A stretch of 64,000 nucleotides of DNA from Altimarinus sp964500515 (GCA_964500515.1 CAZCNE010000001.1:62001-126000), one strand, 5' to 3'. Positions 30,941 through 42,795 are shown, counted from the stretch's first letter. Notes: generated by a model not told the origin, from the sequence alone. Translations and numbers: made by a program.

Positions 30941-31296
30941 TTTATGTCAAAAGATTTTTCGGATTCAAACTATTTTTCTAAAAATTAATCAAAACAATAA
31001 ATAAAGTTTAAAGAATTATGAAATTTTTTTTCTCTTTGATGATTTTTTATTTTAAGATTTTGAGGCAAATTCACAGAACTTTCAACTAATGAATTAATTA
31101 TTAGTCGCTGAAAAAAACATATAATTGTATATGTGAATTGAAAAGCATAATTGAAAGATAAAAGTTAAATTTTAAAAATAACTAGAAAAAAGAATATATA
31201 TAAAACAATACTATAACAAAATTTATTGAAGAAATAATATAAAAAAAATTGAAATAAGGTTTTTTTAAAATTGGGTTATTATTATAAAAAATAAAA
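30941..31296. other. Gene-free region
   Basis: 356 AT-rich bases between a plus gene and a converging minus gene. Only frames of under 25 codons are present (for example 30944 and 31018, both ATG-started). No clear terminator, RNA or repeat seen. Confidence 0.5.
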
Positions 31297-32034
31297 TTAT
31301 CAAAACAAATCCCTAAAAACTTTCAAAGCTAAATTTTGACCTATGAAAAAAGGGCTAGTCGCGACAGTTATGAGACTAGCTTTTTTTGTGATTTCTAAAA
31401 TTACTTCTTTTTTTAGATTGTAGTTTATATAATCAAGCTTTGGTTCAAAAAAATCTAAATCTAGATTTAAAATAATTGATTTATCATTTTTTAAAATCCC
31501 CCTTTCTTCCTTTATCAAGGGGGAAAATTTTTTTAGTTCATTTTCGCTTCTTATTTGAATTACTTCTTTTATTAATCAATCTTTTTTTGCTGGAATTATG
31601 TAATTTCAAACATTTAAAACTTGATTTGTATATTTAAATATTTTTTCTTGATTTTTTAAATCAATTTTTTCAAGATAGACTCAAGGATCTCTTAAGTCAG
31701 AGTGTTCATCTATATGAGTTAAAACTGAATTATTTCAAATTATTCCATCAAACTTTGCTTTATGCCAAAAATAATAAGCATGATTATGATTATCAAAAAG
31801 ATAAAGTTTTATATTTTTTATATCTATTTCATAAAAATTTTTCAATCATTTACAAGATTGTAAAACTCAATTTTCATCATAATCTTCAAAAACTATTTTT
31901 TCTCCAAGTTTTATCTCGTCTAAAGAATTTATTTTTTTTAAACTAGGGATATAGAGTTTTTTACTTTCTCTTTTTGCAAAAGAAAAGGTATTGTTTCATA
32001 GATTTTGTTTTATATAAAAAGCTTTTGAATACAA
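31297..32034 (-). CDS. UPF0489 (arginase/peptide-arginase fold) protein
   Basis: 245 aa if started at TTG 32032-32034; no ATG is in frame before the conserved core, so TTG is the best start in an open stretch back to a TAA further upstream. Motifs: LYLFDNHNHAYYFWHKAK, VLTHIDEHSDLRDPG (metal-ligand pattern), LNLDLDFFEP and ITVATSPFFIG. These are the UPF0489 blocks; the family is related to arginases and includes RiPP peptide arginases. Cells often keep it as a stand-alone gene, substrate unknown. A small inverted repeat (31498-31523) is translated in frame inside it. Confidence 0.75.
31493..31531. repeat. Inverted repeat inside the UPF0489 gene
   Basis: CCCCCTT (31498-31504) and AAGGGGG (31517-31523) with TCTTCCTTTATC between. 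It resembles the TTGATAAAG element in the pilin leader (3.5 kb) and the fragment at 3271-3298. It codes for SPLIKEERG in frame. Confidence 0.55.
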
Positions 32035-32132
32035 TTTATTAAAATAAAAGATAAATATAGATAAAAGATAATTTGATTTTTTAGAATAGCAAGTAAAATT
32101 TTAAAAATAAAATTTTAAACTAAATTATATTT

Positions 32133-32768
32133 ATGAGTAAAGAAAATATATGAAAAATAATTAATTACTTAAATAATTTGTATCCTGATGCAAAAACTGA
32201 ATTAAATTATGAAAACGATTTTCAATTACTTATTGCTATAATTATGTCAGCTCAAACTACAGACAAACAAGTAAATAAAGCAAATGAAAAATTTTTTCAA
32301 GTTTTGAAAAAACCAGAAGATTGAGTAAAACTTTGACAAGAAAAAATTCAAGAATTTATAAAATCAATAGGATATTATAGAAATAAAGCTAAAAATATCT
32401 ACAAAACTTCTGAAATATTATCAAAAAGTAGTTTAAAAAATTTTGATTCTTTAGAAAAATTGCAAACTTTACCTTGAGTTTGAATAAAAACAGCAAAAGT
32501 ATTTTTAGCTGTAACTAAAAATGAACAAGTTTTACCAGTTGATACCCATGTTCACAGAGCTTTAAATAGACTTTGAATAGTAAATACAAAAACTCCATTA
32601 CAAACAGATAAACAAGCTGAAAAAGTATTTACAAAAGAAAATTTATCAAAGCTTCATCATACACTTATTTTATTTTGAAGATATATGTGTAAAGCTATAA
32701 AACCAAATTGTGAAAATTGCGAATTAAAAGCTATTTGTAAATATTATAAATGAAAATATAAAAAATAA
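32133..32768 (+). CDS. nth: Endonuclease III (DNA glycosylase/AP lyase)
   Basis: 211 aa. Helix-hairpin-helix LQTLPGVGIKTAKVFL (glycines by TGA) with the catalytic Lys in it, the catalytic Asp in PVDTHVHRALNRLG (near residue 137), and a C-terminal [4Fe-4S] loop C-x6-C-x2-C-x5-C (CKAIKPNCENCELKAIC). Base-excision repair of oxidised pyrimidines. Its cluster would depend on the Suf system at 7-11 kb. Confidence 0.95.
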
Positions 32769-32845
32769 ATATTTTTTCTTGACATTTTCTTGACATATAT
32801 TTTAAAGTATATTAAAATGATAATGTATAATTATTTATAAAGAAA

Positions 32846-33850
32846 ATGAAAAAAACAAAAATAAATTTAAGATTTATAAATACTTTGGTAGATGAGGCAA
32901 ATAAATCTCAAAATATAAGCGATAGTGGAACAAAGATTCAAGATACAAATCTTGGTATTGAATGAAAATCTCAAAAAACATTGATTTCATTAAAAGATAA
33001 AGTTCCTACAGTACAAAATATTCAAAATTCGGAGATTAAAGCAGTTGTTCCTGAAAAAGAAGATATTAGAATGAAAGAAAAAGATGAACTTTTTAAAAAT
33101 TATGATTCAGAATTTCAAAAAAATGCAAAAACTATAATGCAAAAAGTTATTGAATCAAAGATGATTCCTAAAACAAGAATTTGAGCAGTATTGTTTCTTA
33201 TATTTTTTACGTTTTTAGTTGTAGCTTGATTTTTTGTTTTTGATCCTAGTCACCATAATTTAGAAATATATAAAGCAAATATTGTATCAATTTTGTGAAC
33301 TAATAAAAAGAATGACCTAACTATTGAAAATTCATGATCTATAGATAATTATGTCAATGAAAAAATACAGACTTGATCTTTAGATAATTCTTGAGCATCA
33401 TTAGATGTAATTGCAAATGAGAAATTTAATTCTTTGTGATTACAAGCTATAATTTTCGAGTGATGAATAAAAAAATATATATATGGTTTGGATTTTTATA
33501 CTGAAGAAGAATTAAAACAAAAACTTAAAGAAGATTTGCAAAATACAAGTTCACTTACTTGAAGTTTAGATTTAAATGACTCTACAATATCTTGAGATCT
33601 AGATTTATCAAATGAAACATGATCAATTGATAATTTATATAACTCATGAATAACTGAAAAAATCAATGAAAAGAATTTACTAACTTGAAGTATTGATTTA
33701 AATAGTGGTATTCTTGAGGAAAATATAGAAATTAAAAATCAAACTTGAAGTGTTGAAAATTTATCTAGCTCTTGAGAAACTGAAAAAACAAATGAAGAAA
33801 TATATGATGAACTATTAAATGATCCAATTTATTATAATTCTTGATCGTAA
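32846..33850 (+). CDS. Bitopic membrane protein with Ser/Gly/Asp-rich exterior
   Basis: 334 aa, unrecognised. A ~115-residue charged N-terminal part (starts KKTKINLRFINTLVDEANKS), one membrane helix (AVLFLIFFTFLVVAGFFVF, ~residues 113-132), then an outside part with short imperfect repeats such as LTGSLDLNDS, NETGSIDNL, LLTGSIDLNSG, NQTGSVENL. Repeats of this kind suggest a flexible stalk. Many TGA codons fall in the TGS units. Ends in a strong terminator. Confidence 0.6.
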
Positions 33851-33950
33851 ATAAAACTTGAAATATTTTTTATTATTTGTAAAATGATTTAAATTATAAA
33901 TAATGAGAAATATGAAAAAATGTATTATTTACTTGTTAAAAACTCACTTT

Positions 33951-33995
33951 AAAACCTTAACTTGAAATTAATTTTCAGAAAGTTAAGGTTTTTTT
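33951..33995 (+). terminator. Intrinsic terminator
   Basis: AAAACCTTAACTT pairs with AAGTTAAGGTTTT around a 16-base loop and runs into TTTTTTT. Confidence 0.88.
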
Positions 33996-34006
33996 AATTT
34001 AAAAAT

Positions 34007-34822
34007 ATGAATAAATTTATAGAAGACTGGTATAAAATATCAAAAGAAAAAAATACAAATATATGTGCAGGCTTAGATCCTGCAGTTTTTGAAATGTGAA
34101 GATGAGAAAAATGATTGCCTAAATGAGTAGATAAACTTAAATGGTCTTTGGATTACATAGAAGCTGTAGCTCCATATGTTGTTGCTATTAAGCCAAATAT
34201 TTGATATTTTTGAGATATTTGAGATAAAGTAGTATTGAAAAAAATTGTTGAAAAAATCCATAAATTATGACTTTTAGCAATAATTGATTCAAAGATTTCA
34301 GATATATGATCAACAAGTGATTCGTATATATTTTACCACAAAAAATTAGGATTTGATGCATTAACTATTGCTCCATATGCTTGAAATGTAGAAGAATTAA
34401 TAAAATATTGAGAAAATAGAGATATAGCAATTATTACAATGTGACTTATGAGTAATCCTGAATATAAAACAGAAATGAATTTTAAAAATGAAGATTGAAC
34501 TTCTTTATGGCAAAAACGTGTAGAAAGAGCAATTGATGCTTGAGTTTCTTGACTTGTTGTAGGTTGAACTTTTAAAAAAGATGATAAAGATTTTTTGAAA
34601 TTTATAGAACTTACAAATGAAAATGAAGTTTTGTATTTAGTTCCATGAATTTGAATTCAATGATGAGAAATAAGTGAATTTTTAGCAAGTGGCATCAAAA
34701 AAGAAAAATGTATAATTAATTCCTGAAGAAAAATAATGTTTCCAAATTGAAGTAATTCTACAAAACAAGAGCAAGCAATTGCAGCAAAAAAACTAAGAGA
34801 TGATTTTAATAAATACAGGTAA
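34007..34822 (+). CDS. pyrF: Orotidine 5'-phosphate decarboxylase
   Basis: 271 aa, PyrF type 2. NICAGLDPAVFEM at the start, VAIKPNIGYFG, the catalytic Lys/Asp array IIDSKISDIGSTSD (usual DxKxxDIxxT), and LVPGIGIQGGEIS as the phosphate loop. Decarboxylates OMP to UMP, the last step of the pathway encoded by the next three genes. First gene of pyrF-E-C-D. Confidence 0.93.
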
Positions 34823-34926
34823 ATTGATTAAGTGATAAAGCAAATAAATGATATAAGAATTGTTATATTTAATTGTTTTGACTAAAAAATTCCAAATAAA
34901 AAAATTTAATTTTATAACTATATAAC

Positions 34927-35565
34927 ATGAACAACAAAATAAATTGGTGAGATAAACTAAAAGAAATGTGAATTTTATGGCAACATGATTGAGATCGTAA
35001 CAAACCACATGCTTTGCGGACATCTGGGCTCCATGCTGATACTTTCAATAATTGAACGAAATTAGTTGAAAATCCCCGTTTGCTTTCTGAAGTTGTTACT
35101 TGAATTATGGAAAATATACAAGAAGAATTGGAAAGGGAAAAACCAGATTGGGTTTTAGGACCAGCTTTTTGAGCTGTTACTATAGGGCATGAATTAGCTA
35201 GACAAATTAATACAAAATTTGCTTTTACAGAACCAAAAGAAACTCCTGAATGAAAAATGCAAGTATTAAAAAGATTTGATATAAAACCTTGAGATACAGT
35301 TTTAGTTGTAGAAGATGCAGTTTCTACTTGATGATCTATGCTTAAATCTATTAATGTACTTGAAAAATTATGAGCTAAAGTTTTGCCTTATGTAGCTACA
35401 ATTGTAAATTGGTCTTGAAATGACAATTTATGAGAAAGAAAAATTTATTCACTTTATTCTTATAAACCAAAAACTTGGGAAAAAGAAAATTGTGAACTTT
35501 GCAAATTTGGTTCTGAAGCATTGAGACCAAAAGTAAATTGGGATAAATTTACTTGAAATAAATAA
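34927..35565 (+). CDS. pyrE: Orotate phosphoribosyltransferase
   Basis: 212 aa. Type I PRTase with the PRPP-binding motif VLVVEDAVSTGGSM, preceded by WVLGPAFGAVTIGHELAR and AFTEPKE. N-terminal SGLHADTFNN resembles the orotate-binding SGxHSxxY region. The C-terminal CELCKFGSEALRPK is unusual, with two Cys. Context (pyrF before, pyrC after) makes orotate the likely substrate. Confidence 0.9.
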
Positions 35566-35589
35566 ATTTTATATTTTTTAAATTTTTTT

Positions 35590-36591
35590 ATGATAATTAC
35601 TTTAAATTCACCACTTGATATGCATGTTCATCTAAGAGATTCTGATATGATGAAACTAGTAACACCATTTACTGCAAAATATTTTTCCTGAGCTTTAGTT
35701 ATGCCAAATTTAATTCCACCTATAAAAACACTTGAAGAAGTAATATCTTATAAAAAAAGAATTCAGGAAGGAATAAAAAATGAAAAATTTGAATTATATA
35801 TGACAATATTTTTTCATGAATGATTAAATTTTGAAATACTTAAAGAATTAAAAAATGAAATTTTAGCAATAAAAATGTATCCAGATTGAGTTACAACAAA
35901 CTCTGATTGATGAGTTAAATCAATAGATTTATCAAAAATCTGACATATTTTTGAAGCTATGGAAAATTTAGAAATTCCTTTATGTATTCATTGAGAAACA
36001 AATGATTTTGTTATGGATAGAGAAAAGAATTTTTGACCAATTTACGAAATGCTTGCAAAAACATACCCAAAATTAAAAATAATTATGGAGCATATTACAA
36101 CTAAAGATTTAGCTTTACTAGTTGATAAATACGAAAATATTTATGCAACAATTACACTTCATCATCTTTTTATAAGTTTAGATGATGTAGCTTGATGAAT
36201 GCTGCAACCACATCTTTTTTGTAAACCAATTGCAAAAAGGCCTGAAGATAGGGAAGCACTTTTAGATTTAGCTTTGAATTGACATAAAAAAGTAATGTTT
36301 TGATCAGATTCTGCTCCTCATCCAGTTGATAAAAAAGAAGCAAAATTTTGTTCTGCTTGAGTTTTTACTTCACCAATTGCTTTGCAGGCCTTAGCTCAGT
36401 TATTTGAAGAAAATAATAAATTAGAAAATTTAGAAAAATTTATTTCTCTTAATGCAAAACAAATTTACAATATAAATCCTCCAGAAAAAATTATTAATTT
36501 AGAAAAAAAAGATTTTATTATTCCAGAGAATTATGGAAATGTTGTCCCTTTTATGTTTGGGAAAACTATTTCTTGGAGTATAAAAGAATAA
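35590..36591 (+). CDS. pyrC: Dihydroorotase
   Basis: 333 aa. Metal motif DMHVHLRDSDM, MPNLIPPI, the carboxylated-Lys region AIKMYPDGVTTNSDGG, IHGETND, EHITTKDL, LHHLFISLDD and FGSDSAPHPVDKKEA. This is the E. coli PyrC (class II, homodimer) type, which interconverts carbamoyl aspartate and dihydroorotate. Starts 24 bases after pyrE. Confidence 0.95.
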
Positions 36592-36617
36592 TATAATTTA
36601 ATTTTTAATTTTTTTTT

Positions 36618-37574
36618 ATGTTAGATTTAAAAACTCAAATTTGAGATATTGTTTTTGAACATCCGATTTTTAATGCATCTTGACCACTTTGTACGACACT
36701 AGAAGAATTAGAAATGCTTTGAAATTCTGATTCTTCAGCTATTATGATGAAAACTTGTACACTTGAAGCAAGAGAATGAAATCCTGAACCTAGATATAAA
36801 GAATTAGCTTTGTGAAGTATAAATTCTATGTGACTTCCAAATTTATGATACAAAAAATATATTGAATTTGCTTCAGTATTAAAACAAAAATTTGAAAAAC
36901 CAGTTATTGCATCACTTACTTGATTTAAATGAGCAAGTATAGAAGATAATGATTTTGTTGAAATGGTAAAAGAATTTCAAGATAATTCAGACGTAGATTT
37001 AATAGAAATTAATTTATCTTGTCCAAATGTAGTAGGGAAGCCTCAAATTGCTTATGATTTTGAAACTTCTGATAAAATTATTTCTTTAGTTGAAAATCTA
37101 TGAGAAAAGATTATTTGACTAAAATTACCTCCATATTTTGATCAAAGTCATACAAATACGATGAGTGAAATTGTAAAAAATCATCCAAAAATAAAATTTT
37201 TAACTTGTGTTAATTCTGTTTGAAATACTTTGGTAATTGATCCAGAAAAAGAAGAACCTCTTATTAAACCAAAATGATGATTTTGATGATTATGATGAGA
37301 ATATATAAAACCTATTGCTTTGGCAAATGTAAGGTCTTTTTATCAAAATCTATGAGATAGAGTTTCTATAATTTGAGTTTGATGAATTTTAAATTGAGTT
37401 GATGTATATGAATTTTTACTTGCTTGAGCTTGAGCTGTGCAATTATGAACTACTTTTTCAAAAGAATGAATTTCAAGTTTCACAAGAATTAAAAAAGAAT
37501 TTGAGAATTATATGAATAAAAAACAAAAAAAATCTATTTTTGAAGTTGTTTGAAAGTTAAAAGAATTAAATTAA
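36618..37574 (+). CDS. pyrD: Dihydroorotate dehydrogenase, class 1A-like
   Basis: 318 aa. FMN barrel with FNASGPLCTTLEELE, MMKTCTLEAREGNPEPR, SMGLPNLGY, the active-site Cys in EINLSCPNVVGKPQ (class 1), LPPYFDQSH, NSVGNTLVID, and VGGILNGVDVYEFLLAGA. No membrane-anchoring N-terminus. Class 1A enzymes use fumarate and are cytosolic. Neither carAB nor pyrB is present in the window. Confidence 0.94.
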
Positions 37575-37595
37575 AAATTTAAATAATAAAATATT

Positions 37596-38135
37596 ATGAA
37601 ACAAATAGCAATAATAATTTGATCTTTAAGAGAAAAATCTTGGAGTAAAAAATTAGCAAAAGAAATTATAAAATTGTCTTCAGATAAAATTAATATGAAA
37701 ATTATAGATATTTGAGAATTAAATTTTTATAATGAGGATTTAGAAGAAAAATTACCAGAGTCGTGGGAAAAGTTTAGAAAAGAAGTTAAAGAAGTAGATG
37801 GATTTTTATTTATTACTCCAGAATATAACCGTAGTATTCCTTGAGTATTAAAAAATGCAATTGATGTTTGATCTAGACCTTATTGAAAAAGTGTATGGCA
37901 ATGAAAACCTTGAGCTGTGATATCAATAACTATGTGATGATTTTGATGATTTTGAGCAAATCATATACTTCGTCAATCAATGGTATTTTTGGATGTTTAT
38001 TTAATGCAACAACCAGAAATGTATTTAAGTAAAATTCAAGAATCTTTTGATGAAAATTGAAATTTAACTTTAAGAAGTAAAGAATATTTAGAAAATTTTA
38101 TTGATTTATTTTATAATTGGATAAATAAGTTTTAA
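37596..38135 (+). CDS. NAD(P)H-dependent FMN reductase
   Basis: 179 aa, flavodoxin-like fold. IIIGSLREKSWSKKLAKEI (phosphate loop), FITPEYNRSIPGVLKNAID (flavin contact), MGGFGGFGANHILRQ. Lies 21 bases after pyrD and may recycle reduced flavin for it, or act as a general quinone/flavin reductase. Confidence 0.9.
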
Positions 38136-38143
38136 AAACTAAA

Positions 38144-39355
38144 TTATTCATATCTAAGTGCATCAATTGGTTTCATTTTCGCTGCTTTTCTAGCTGGTCA
38201 AACTCAAAAAATAATTCAAGTAGTTGCTGAAAATAAAACAGCAATAATTATTGTTCTTATATTTAATAATGCGGGAATGTTAAATTTTTGTAATAAAGAT
38301 ATTACTCACCAACTAACAAGAACTCATAATAAACATCAAAGAAGTCATAAAATTATTGATTCGATTAAAAATTGTAATAAAATATCACTATATTTTGCTC
38401 ATATAGCCTTACGAATTCAAATTTCTCGAGTCCTTTCTGTTACAGAAACAAGCATAATATTCATCACTCATATTCATCATACAATCAAAGAAATAGCTCA
38501 AATTCATAAAAGAGCCAATTGTAACATATTTGTGATATTTGAAATTTGTTCAAGCATAGTTTCTGTTGAATAAACTTTAAATAAAGCATCATCCATATGA
38601 TTTACTCATTGCCATTTTAAAAGAGTATATTTTACAAGTTTTGTTGCTTGTTGAGAACTTATACTATCATTGATTTTAAAAATAAGATATGGATAAAATG
38701 GATCAGAAGTTATTTTTTTCTGGGCGGTATTTATAGGAATAATTCACATTTTCATATCCATAAATCAAGCAGATTTGTTTTTTACAACTCATATTATCGA
38801 AAAAAATTGATCTCAAATTAAAATTTCTTTTCATATAGAATCTTTAACATCTATTTTAAAATATTCTTCAATTGCATTATCACTAACTATTATTACATTT
38901 TTATAATCTATATTATCATCTTCGTTAAGGTTTCTTCAAACTATAAAATCAAGTGATTCCATATCAATATATTCTTTACTTCAAGCCAAAACTCTCATTG
39001 TAACCTTTTGTCACTTAATTTTTACTTCTTCACTTAATTCAGAAATTGGAGTTATTTTTTCTATAAATCACATAGATTCATAAAAAAAATTTATATCACT
39101 TTCACTAAATCAAGGTAAATCAGCATTTCTTTTTGTTTCAAATGGATTAAATGTATCTCAAGCAACTATGGTAATAGTTTTTTTTACCTCTTCACTAAAT
39201 TCTCAAAGAACTTCTTCTTTTAATCATTCTCATACAGAAACCATTACTGTAACAGAAAAAACTCAAATAACTAATCACAATACGCTTAAAAATGCTCTTA
39301 TCTTATTTGACATAAGAGCTTGGATAGATTGAATTATATTTTCTATAATAAACAT
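38144..39355 (-). CDS. ABC transporter permease, MacB/FtsX family
   Basis: 403 aa. N-terminal helix in SNKIRAFLSVLGLVIGVFSV, a large periplasmic-type domain (MacB core), then three C-terminal helices around [20 protein letters not shown] and EIGIRKAIGAK, with GPARKAAKMKPIDALRYE at the end. Such mechanotransmission permeases do not carry substrate through the membrane but drive an adaptor. It follows the ATPase with a 3-base gap. Confidence 0.92.
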
Positions 39356-39358
39356 TTT

Positions 39359-40018
39359 TTAAATTATTAATCAGTCTTTAATATTAATTATTTTTTTTGA
39401 ATATGAAGCAACATCTTTATCATGAGTTATCATAATTATTGTTCTTCAGTTATTATTTAATTCTACAAATAATTCAAGCAATTCTTTACCATTTTTGCTA
39501 TCAAGAGCTCAAGTCGGTTCATCAGCAAGAATAAGTAATGGATCACAAACCAAAGCTCTAGCTATACAAACTCTTTGTTGTTGTCATCAAGAAAGCATAT
39601 CAGGAGTAAAATTTATCTTATCTTCAAGTCATAATTCTTTCAATTTTTTTATTGCAATTTGTTTTCTTTTCAAAAATCCAACTCACTTATAAGAAAGGGG
39701 AAGGGCAACTTGTTTCCAGGCTTGTAATCTTGGTAACAAATTATATCATTGAAATACAAATCATATTTTATCTCTACGAAAATTTGCTTGTTCTATTCAG
39801 CTCAATTTTGCTGTATTTATTCAATCAAAATAATATTCTCAAGAACTTGGTGTATCAAGAATTCAAATTATGTTCATCAAAGTAGATTTTCATGATCAAG
39901 AAGGTCACATAATTGTTATAAAGTCTCATTTTTTTACTGATAAGTTAATTCATTTTAAAACTAAACTTTCATTTTTTCCAATTATATATGATTTTTTTAA
40001 GTTTTTTATTTCAATCAT
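39359..40018 (-). CDS. ABC transporter ATPase, MacB/LolD type
   Basis: 219 aa. Walker A MGPSGSGKSTLMN (TGA glycines), Q-loop FVFQGYNLLPRLQAW, signature MLSGGQQQRVCIARAL, Walker B LLILADEPTGALDSK and the H-loop MITHDKDVA. Energises the permease encoded next. Gap to the adaptor gene upstream is 6 bases, so all three are one operon. Confidence 0.95.
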
Positions 40019-40024
40019 ATTTTA

Positions 40025-42049
40025 TTATCAAAAATTAAAACTTTCTTCTTTATTTATTCACATTTCATCTAAAATTTTTTCATCTAAAACAGATCATTTT
40101 ATGATATCTCATTCATTTAATCATTTTTTTACTTCATATAAGAAATTATTTTTTATTCATATTTCAATTTCAGTTAACTTAAATTTATCTCAGATTTTTT
40201 TCTCAACAAAAATTTTTTCTCATTTTTTTACTACAGATAATGAAGGAATTACAATTATATTTTTTGCTTCATCTGTGATTATAGAAACTAAAGCTGTCAT
40301 TCAAGCCAATATTTCTAAGTTTTGTTTATCTATAATTATACTTGCTTCATAATAAATTCATCCTCTTCAATTATCTTCAGGATTTACATTTCTGTCTGTA
40401 ACTTTTGCATAGATAATTTTTTCTGGATAAGCGTCAAAAGTTATTTCTACAGGAGATTTTTCTTTTACTTTTACTATATCAATTTGATTGATTTGCATTT
40501 TTAACTCGATTAAATCAGGATTTTCAACTACAATATATTTTGCATCATTTATTTTATATTGTTCTCATTTTTTTATATCTATACTTCTAACTCTTCAATC
40601 AAAATCAGCAATAATTTGATAATCTTCTTTTTGATCTTTTGTTTTTTCTAGGTTTAATTCAGCTTGTTTAATTAGGATTCTTTGTCTATTTAAGTCAATT
40701 TTATCCGCTCAATCTCTCAAATCTTTTAGCTCAGCTTCTAGTAAATTTATATTTTCTAAAATAGAATTATTTTGCGATATTTTTCTATCTAATTCATTTT
40801 TTTGTGAATTTTTCAAATCTTCTAGTTCTTGTTTAAAAATTTCAATATCATTTTTTTGTTTTTCTACAAAAGCCTCTTGTTTTTCATAATTTAGATTTTT
40901 TCCTTCAAGTGATAAATCTAATTTATCTTCTTGAATTTGTTTTGATTGTAAATAGTTTATTGAGCTTGATAAATTATCTAGATTAAGTCTAATATTTAAT
41001 ACATTAGCTCTAATTGATTTAATTTTTTCTTTGAAATTATTAATCATTTCTTGTGTTAAACTTCATAATGATACGATTGATGCATCAAGAGTTTCAATTG
41101 AATTATCACATAATTTTACAATTAACCCAGTTTCTTTATAGAATTCTTCTATAATATCATAGATTTCTTTATCAGTATTTTCTGTACTAATATTGTTAAA
41201 AATATTTTTGTATTTTTCTATAAGAGAGTATGAATCAATTACATTTTTTTTAGTTTCTTCTTTTATATAAGTATTTTTTGCTCATAAAAATCAATCATAT
41301 TTTTCATAATCTTGATTATTAAATTTTTTACTTACTCATATTATTTCATCAATTGACTCAACAATTAGTTTTAAATCTCAAATATTTGTGTTTAAAGAAT
41401 TTATTATAGATTTAATTTTTTGTGTTCTATCAGTTAGTTTACTTAGAGTTTCTTCAGTTTCAAAGTTTGTATCTATATAAACTCAGCTTTTTGTTAATTC
41501 TAGATTTTTTAGTGCAATTTGATAATCTTTACTTAATTGATTTAATTGATCATTTTTTTGTTTTAAGAGAGTTTCTTGATTATTTTTTAATAAAATTTCT
41601 TCATTTTTTCATAAACCATAGTTTTTATTTCCTTCATTAATTTGAGTAATAAGCTGTTTTTCCCTTAAACTAGTATCATTTTCTTCTAGTTTTCTTAGTC
41701 ATAGTATAGCATTTTCAAGTTCAAGATTTGCTTGTTTTATATTGTTTTCATATGTACTTAAATCTAGTTCTGCAAGAATTTGTCAAGCTTGAATTTGGTC
41801 TCACTCTTTAACAAAAACTTCAATAATTTTTCATTCTTTTCAAAAACTTAATTTTTGTTCATTTGCTAATTGAACTTTTGCATTTGCTTTAACTAAATTT
41901 TTTATATCTCACTTTTTTACTATATGTTCTTGTTTTTTTAATTCTTTATTTTCCAATTTTTCTTTTTTATCTGCATTCCAAAAATACCAAAAAACAGATA
42001 TAATTAGTACTATAATTATAAAAAAAATAGATTTTTTTGATATTTTCAT
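40025..42049 (-). CDS. MacA/HlyD-like membrane fusion protein with very long coiled coil
   Basis: 674 aa. One N-terminal membrane helix (SIFFIIIVLIISVFWYFW), first lipoyl half IIEVFVKEGDQIQAGQILAEL, then about 380 residues of coiled coil (residues ~100-470), second lipoyl half DFDGRVRSIDIKKGEQYK, and beta-barrel/MP domain. MacA proteins are ~370 aa with a far shorter hairpin. In a cell with one membrane the long hairpin may span a thick wall or reach an attached host; that is inference. Confidence 0.85.
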
Positions 42050-42071
42050 TTTTTAAAATTTTATAAATTAG

Positions 42072-42146
42072 TGGTATCCTCAGCGGGAATTGAACCCACA
42101 TCTGCCCCTTAGGAGGGGGCTGTTCTATCCATTGAACTATGAGGAC
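42072..42146 (-). tRNA. tRNA-Arg (anticodon CCT)
   Basis: Acceptor GTCCTCA/TGAGGAT, anticodon stem GCCCC/GGGGC with loop CTCCTAA, T-loop GGTTCAATTCC, encoded CCA (42072-42074). Decodes AGG. Confidence 0.94.
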
Positions 42147-42231
42147 AAAAAAATAAAAACTTAACTAAAAAAACCTTAACTTATAAATAGTTTATCTTAA
42201 AGTTTTAAATAATATTAAGTTTTTTAAAAAC

Positions 42232-42786
42232 TTATATATTTGCATACCAAATAATAATACAAAGCAAAATTAAAATTCAAACTATAACCATAAGTATATT
42301 ATTTGTATTTTTTTCTTGTTTTAAGTTTTTTGCTAGACTAAATCTTTCATGTTTTAAATTATTTATTTCTCTTTCTAATCATTCTTTTGATTCTTCAAGC
42401 AAATTATGAGATTTATTAAATTCTATCATTGAAACAGAATTTTTTGCTATTTCTTGAGCTGCTCATAATTTCATAGATAAATCTTGTATTATTGCATCTT
42501 TTTTTATTATCTCATTTTTTAAATCAGAATAAATATTATCTAATACACTTAAGTTTTTTGTTTCAACTTGCTGACTAGAATTAACTTTAATTTCTTGTTT
42601 TTTAGGAATTATAACTTCTTGTTTATTACTTCCTGTTCATTTTAAATTATTTATGTCATTTTCATTTAGGTAAATAATTTTTCAATTTTTTCTTGATCTG
42701 ATTTTTTTTGATTTTATATATCTATCAATACTTCTTGTTGAAAGATTTAACATTTCTGCTGCTTCTTGTCTTGTGATATTATACAT
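42232..42786 (-). CDS. Membrane-tethered MerR/excisionase-type HTH protein
   Basis: 184 aa. N-terminal winged HTH of the MerR/Xis kind (MYNITRQEAAEMLNLSTRSI then DRYIKSKKIRSRKNGKI), a Gln/Ser/Lys linker, a coiled coil (residues ~85-155) and a C-terminal membrane helix NNILMVIVGILILLCIIIW. A DNA-binding domain tied to the membrane by a coiled coil could sense or position DNA at the membrane. Target unknown. 9 bases after the pyrophosphatase gene. Confidence 0.75.
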
Positions 42787-42795
42787 TCTTAAAAA

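Noticed and set aside
39495..40352. Series of plus-strand frames in the 39-41 kb region
   Set aside because: They are shadows of the minus-strand ABC ATPase and adaptor genes, whose Walker and lipoyl motifs are unmistakable.
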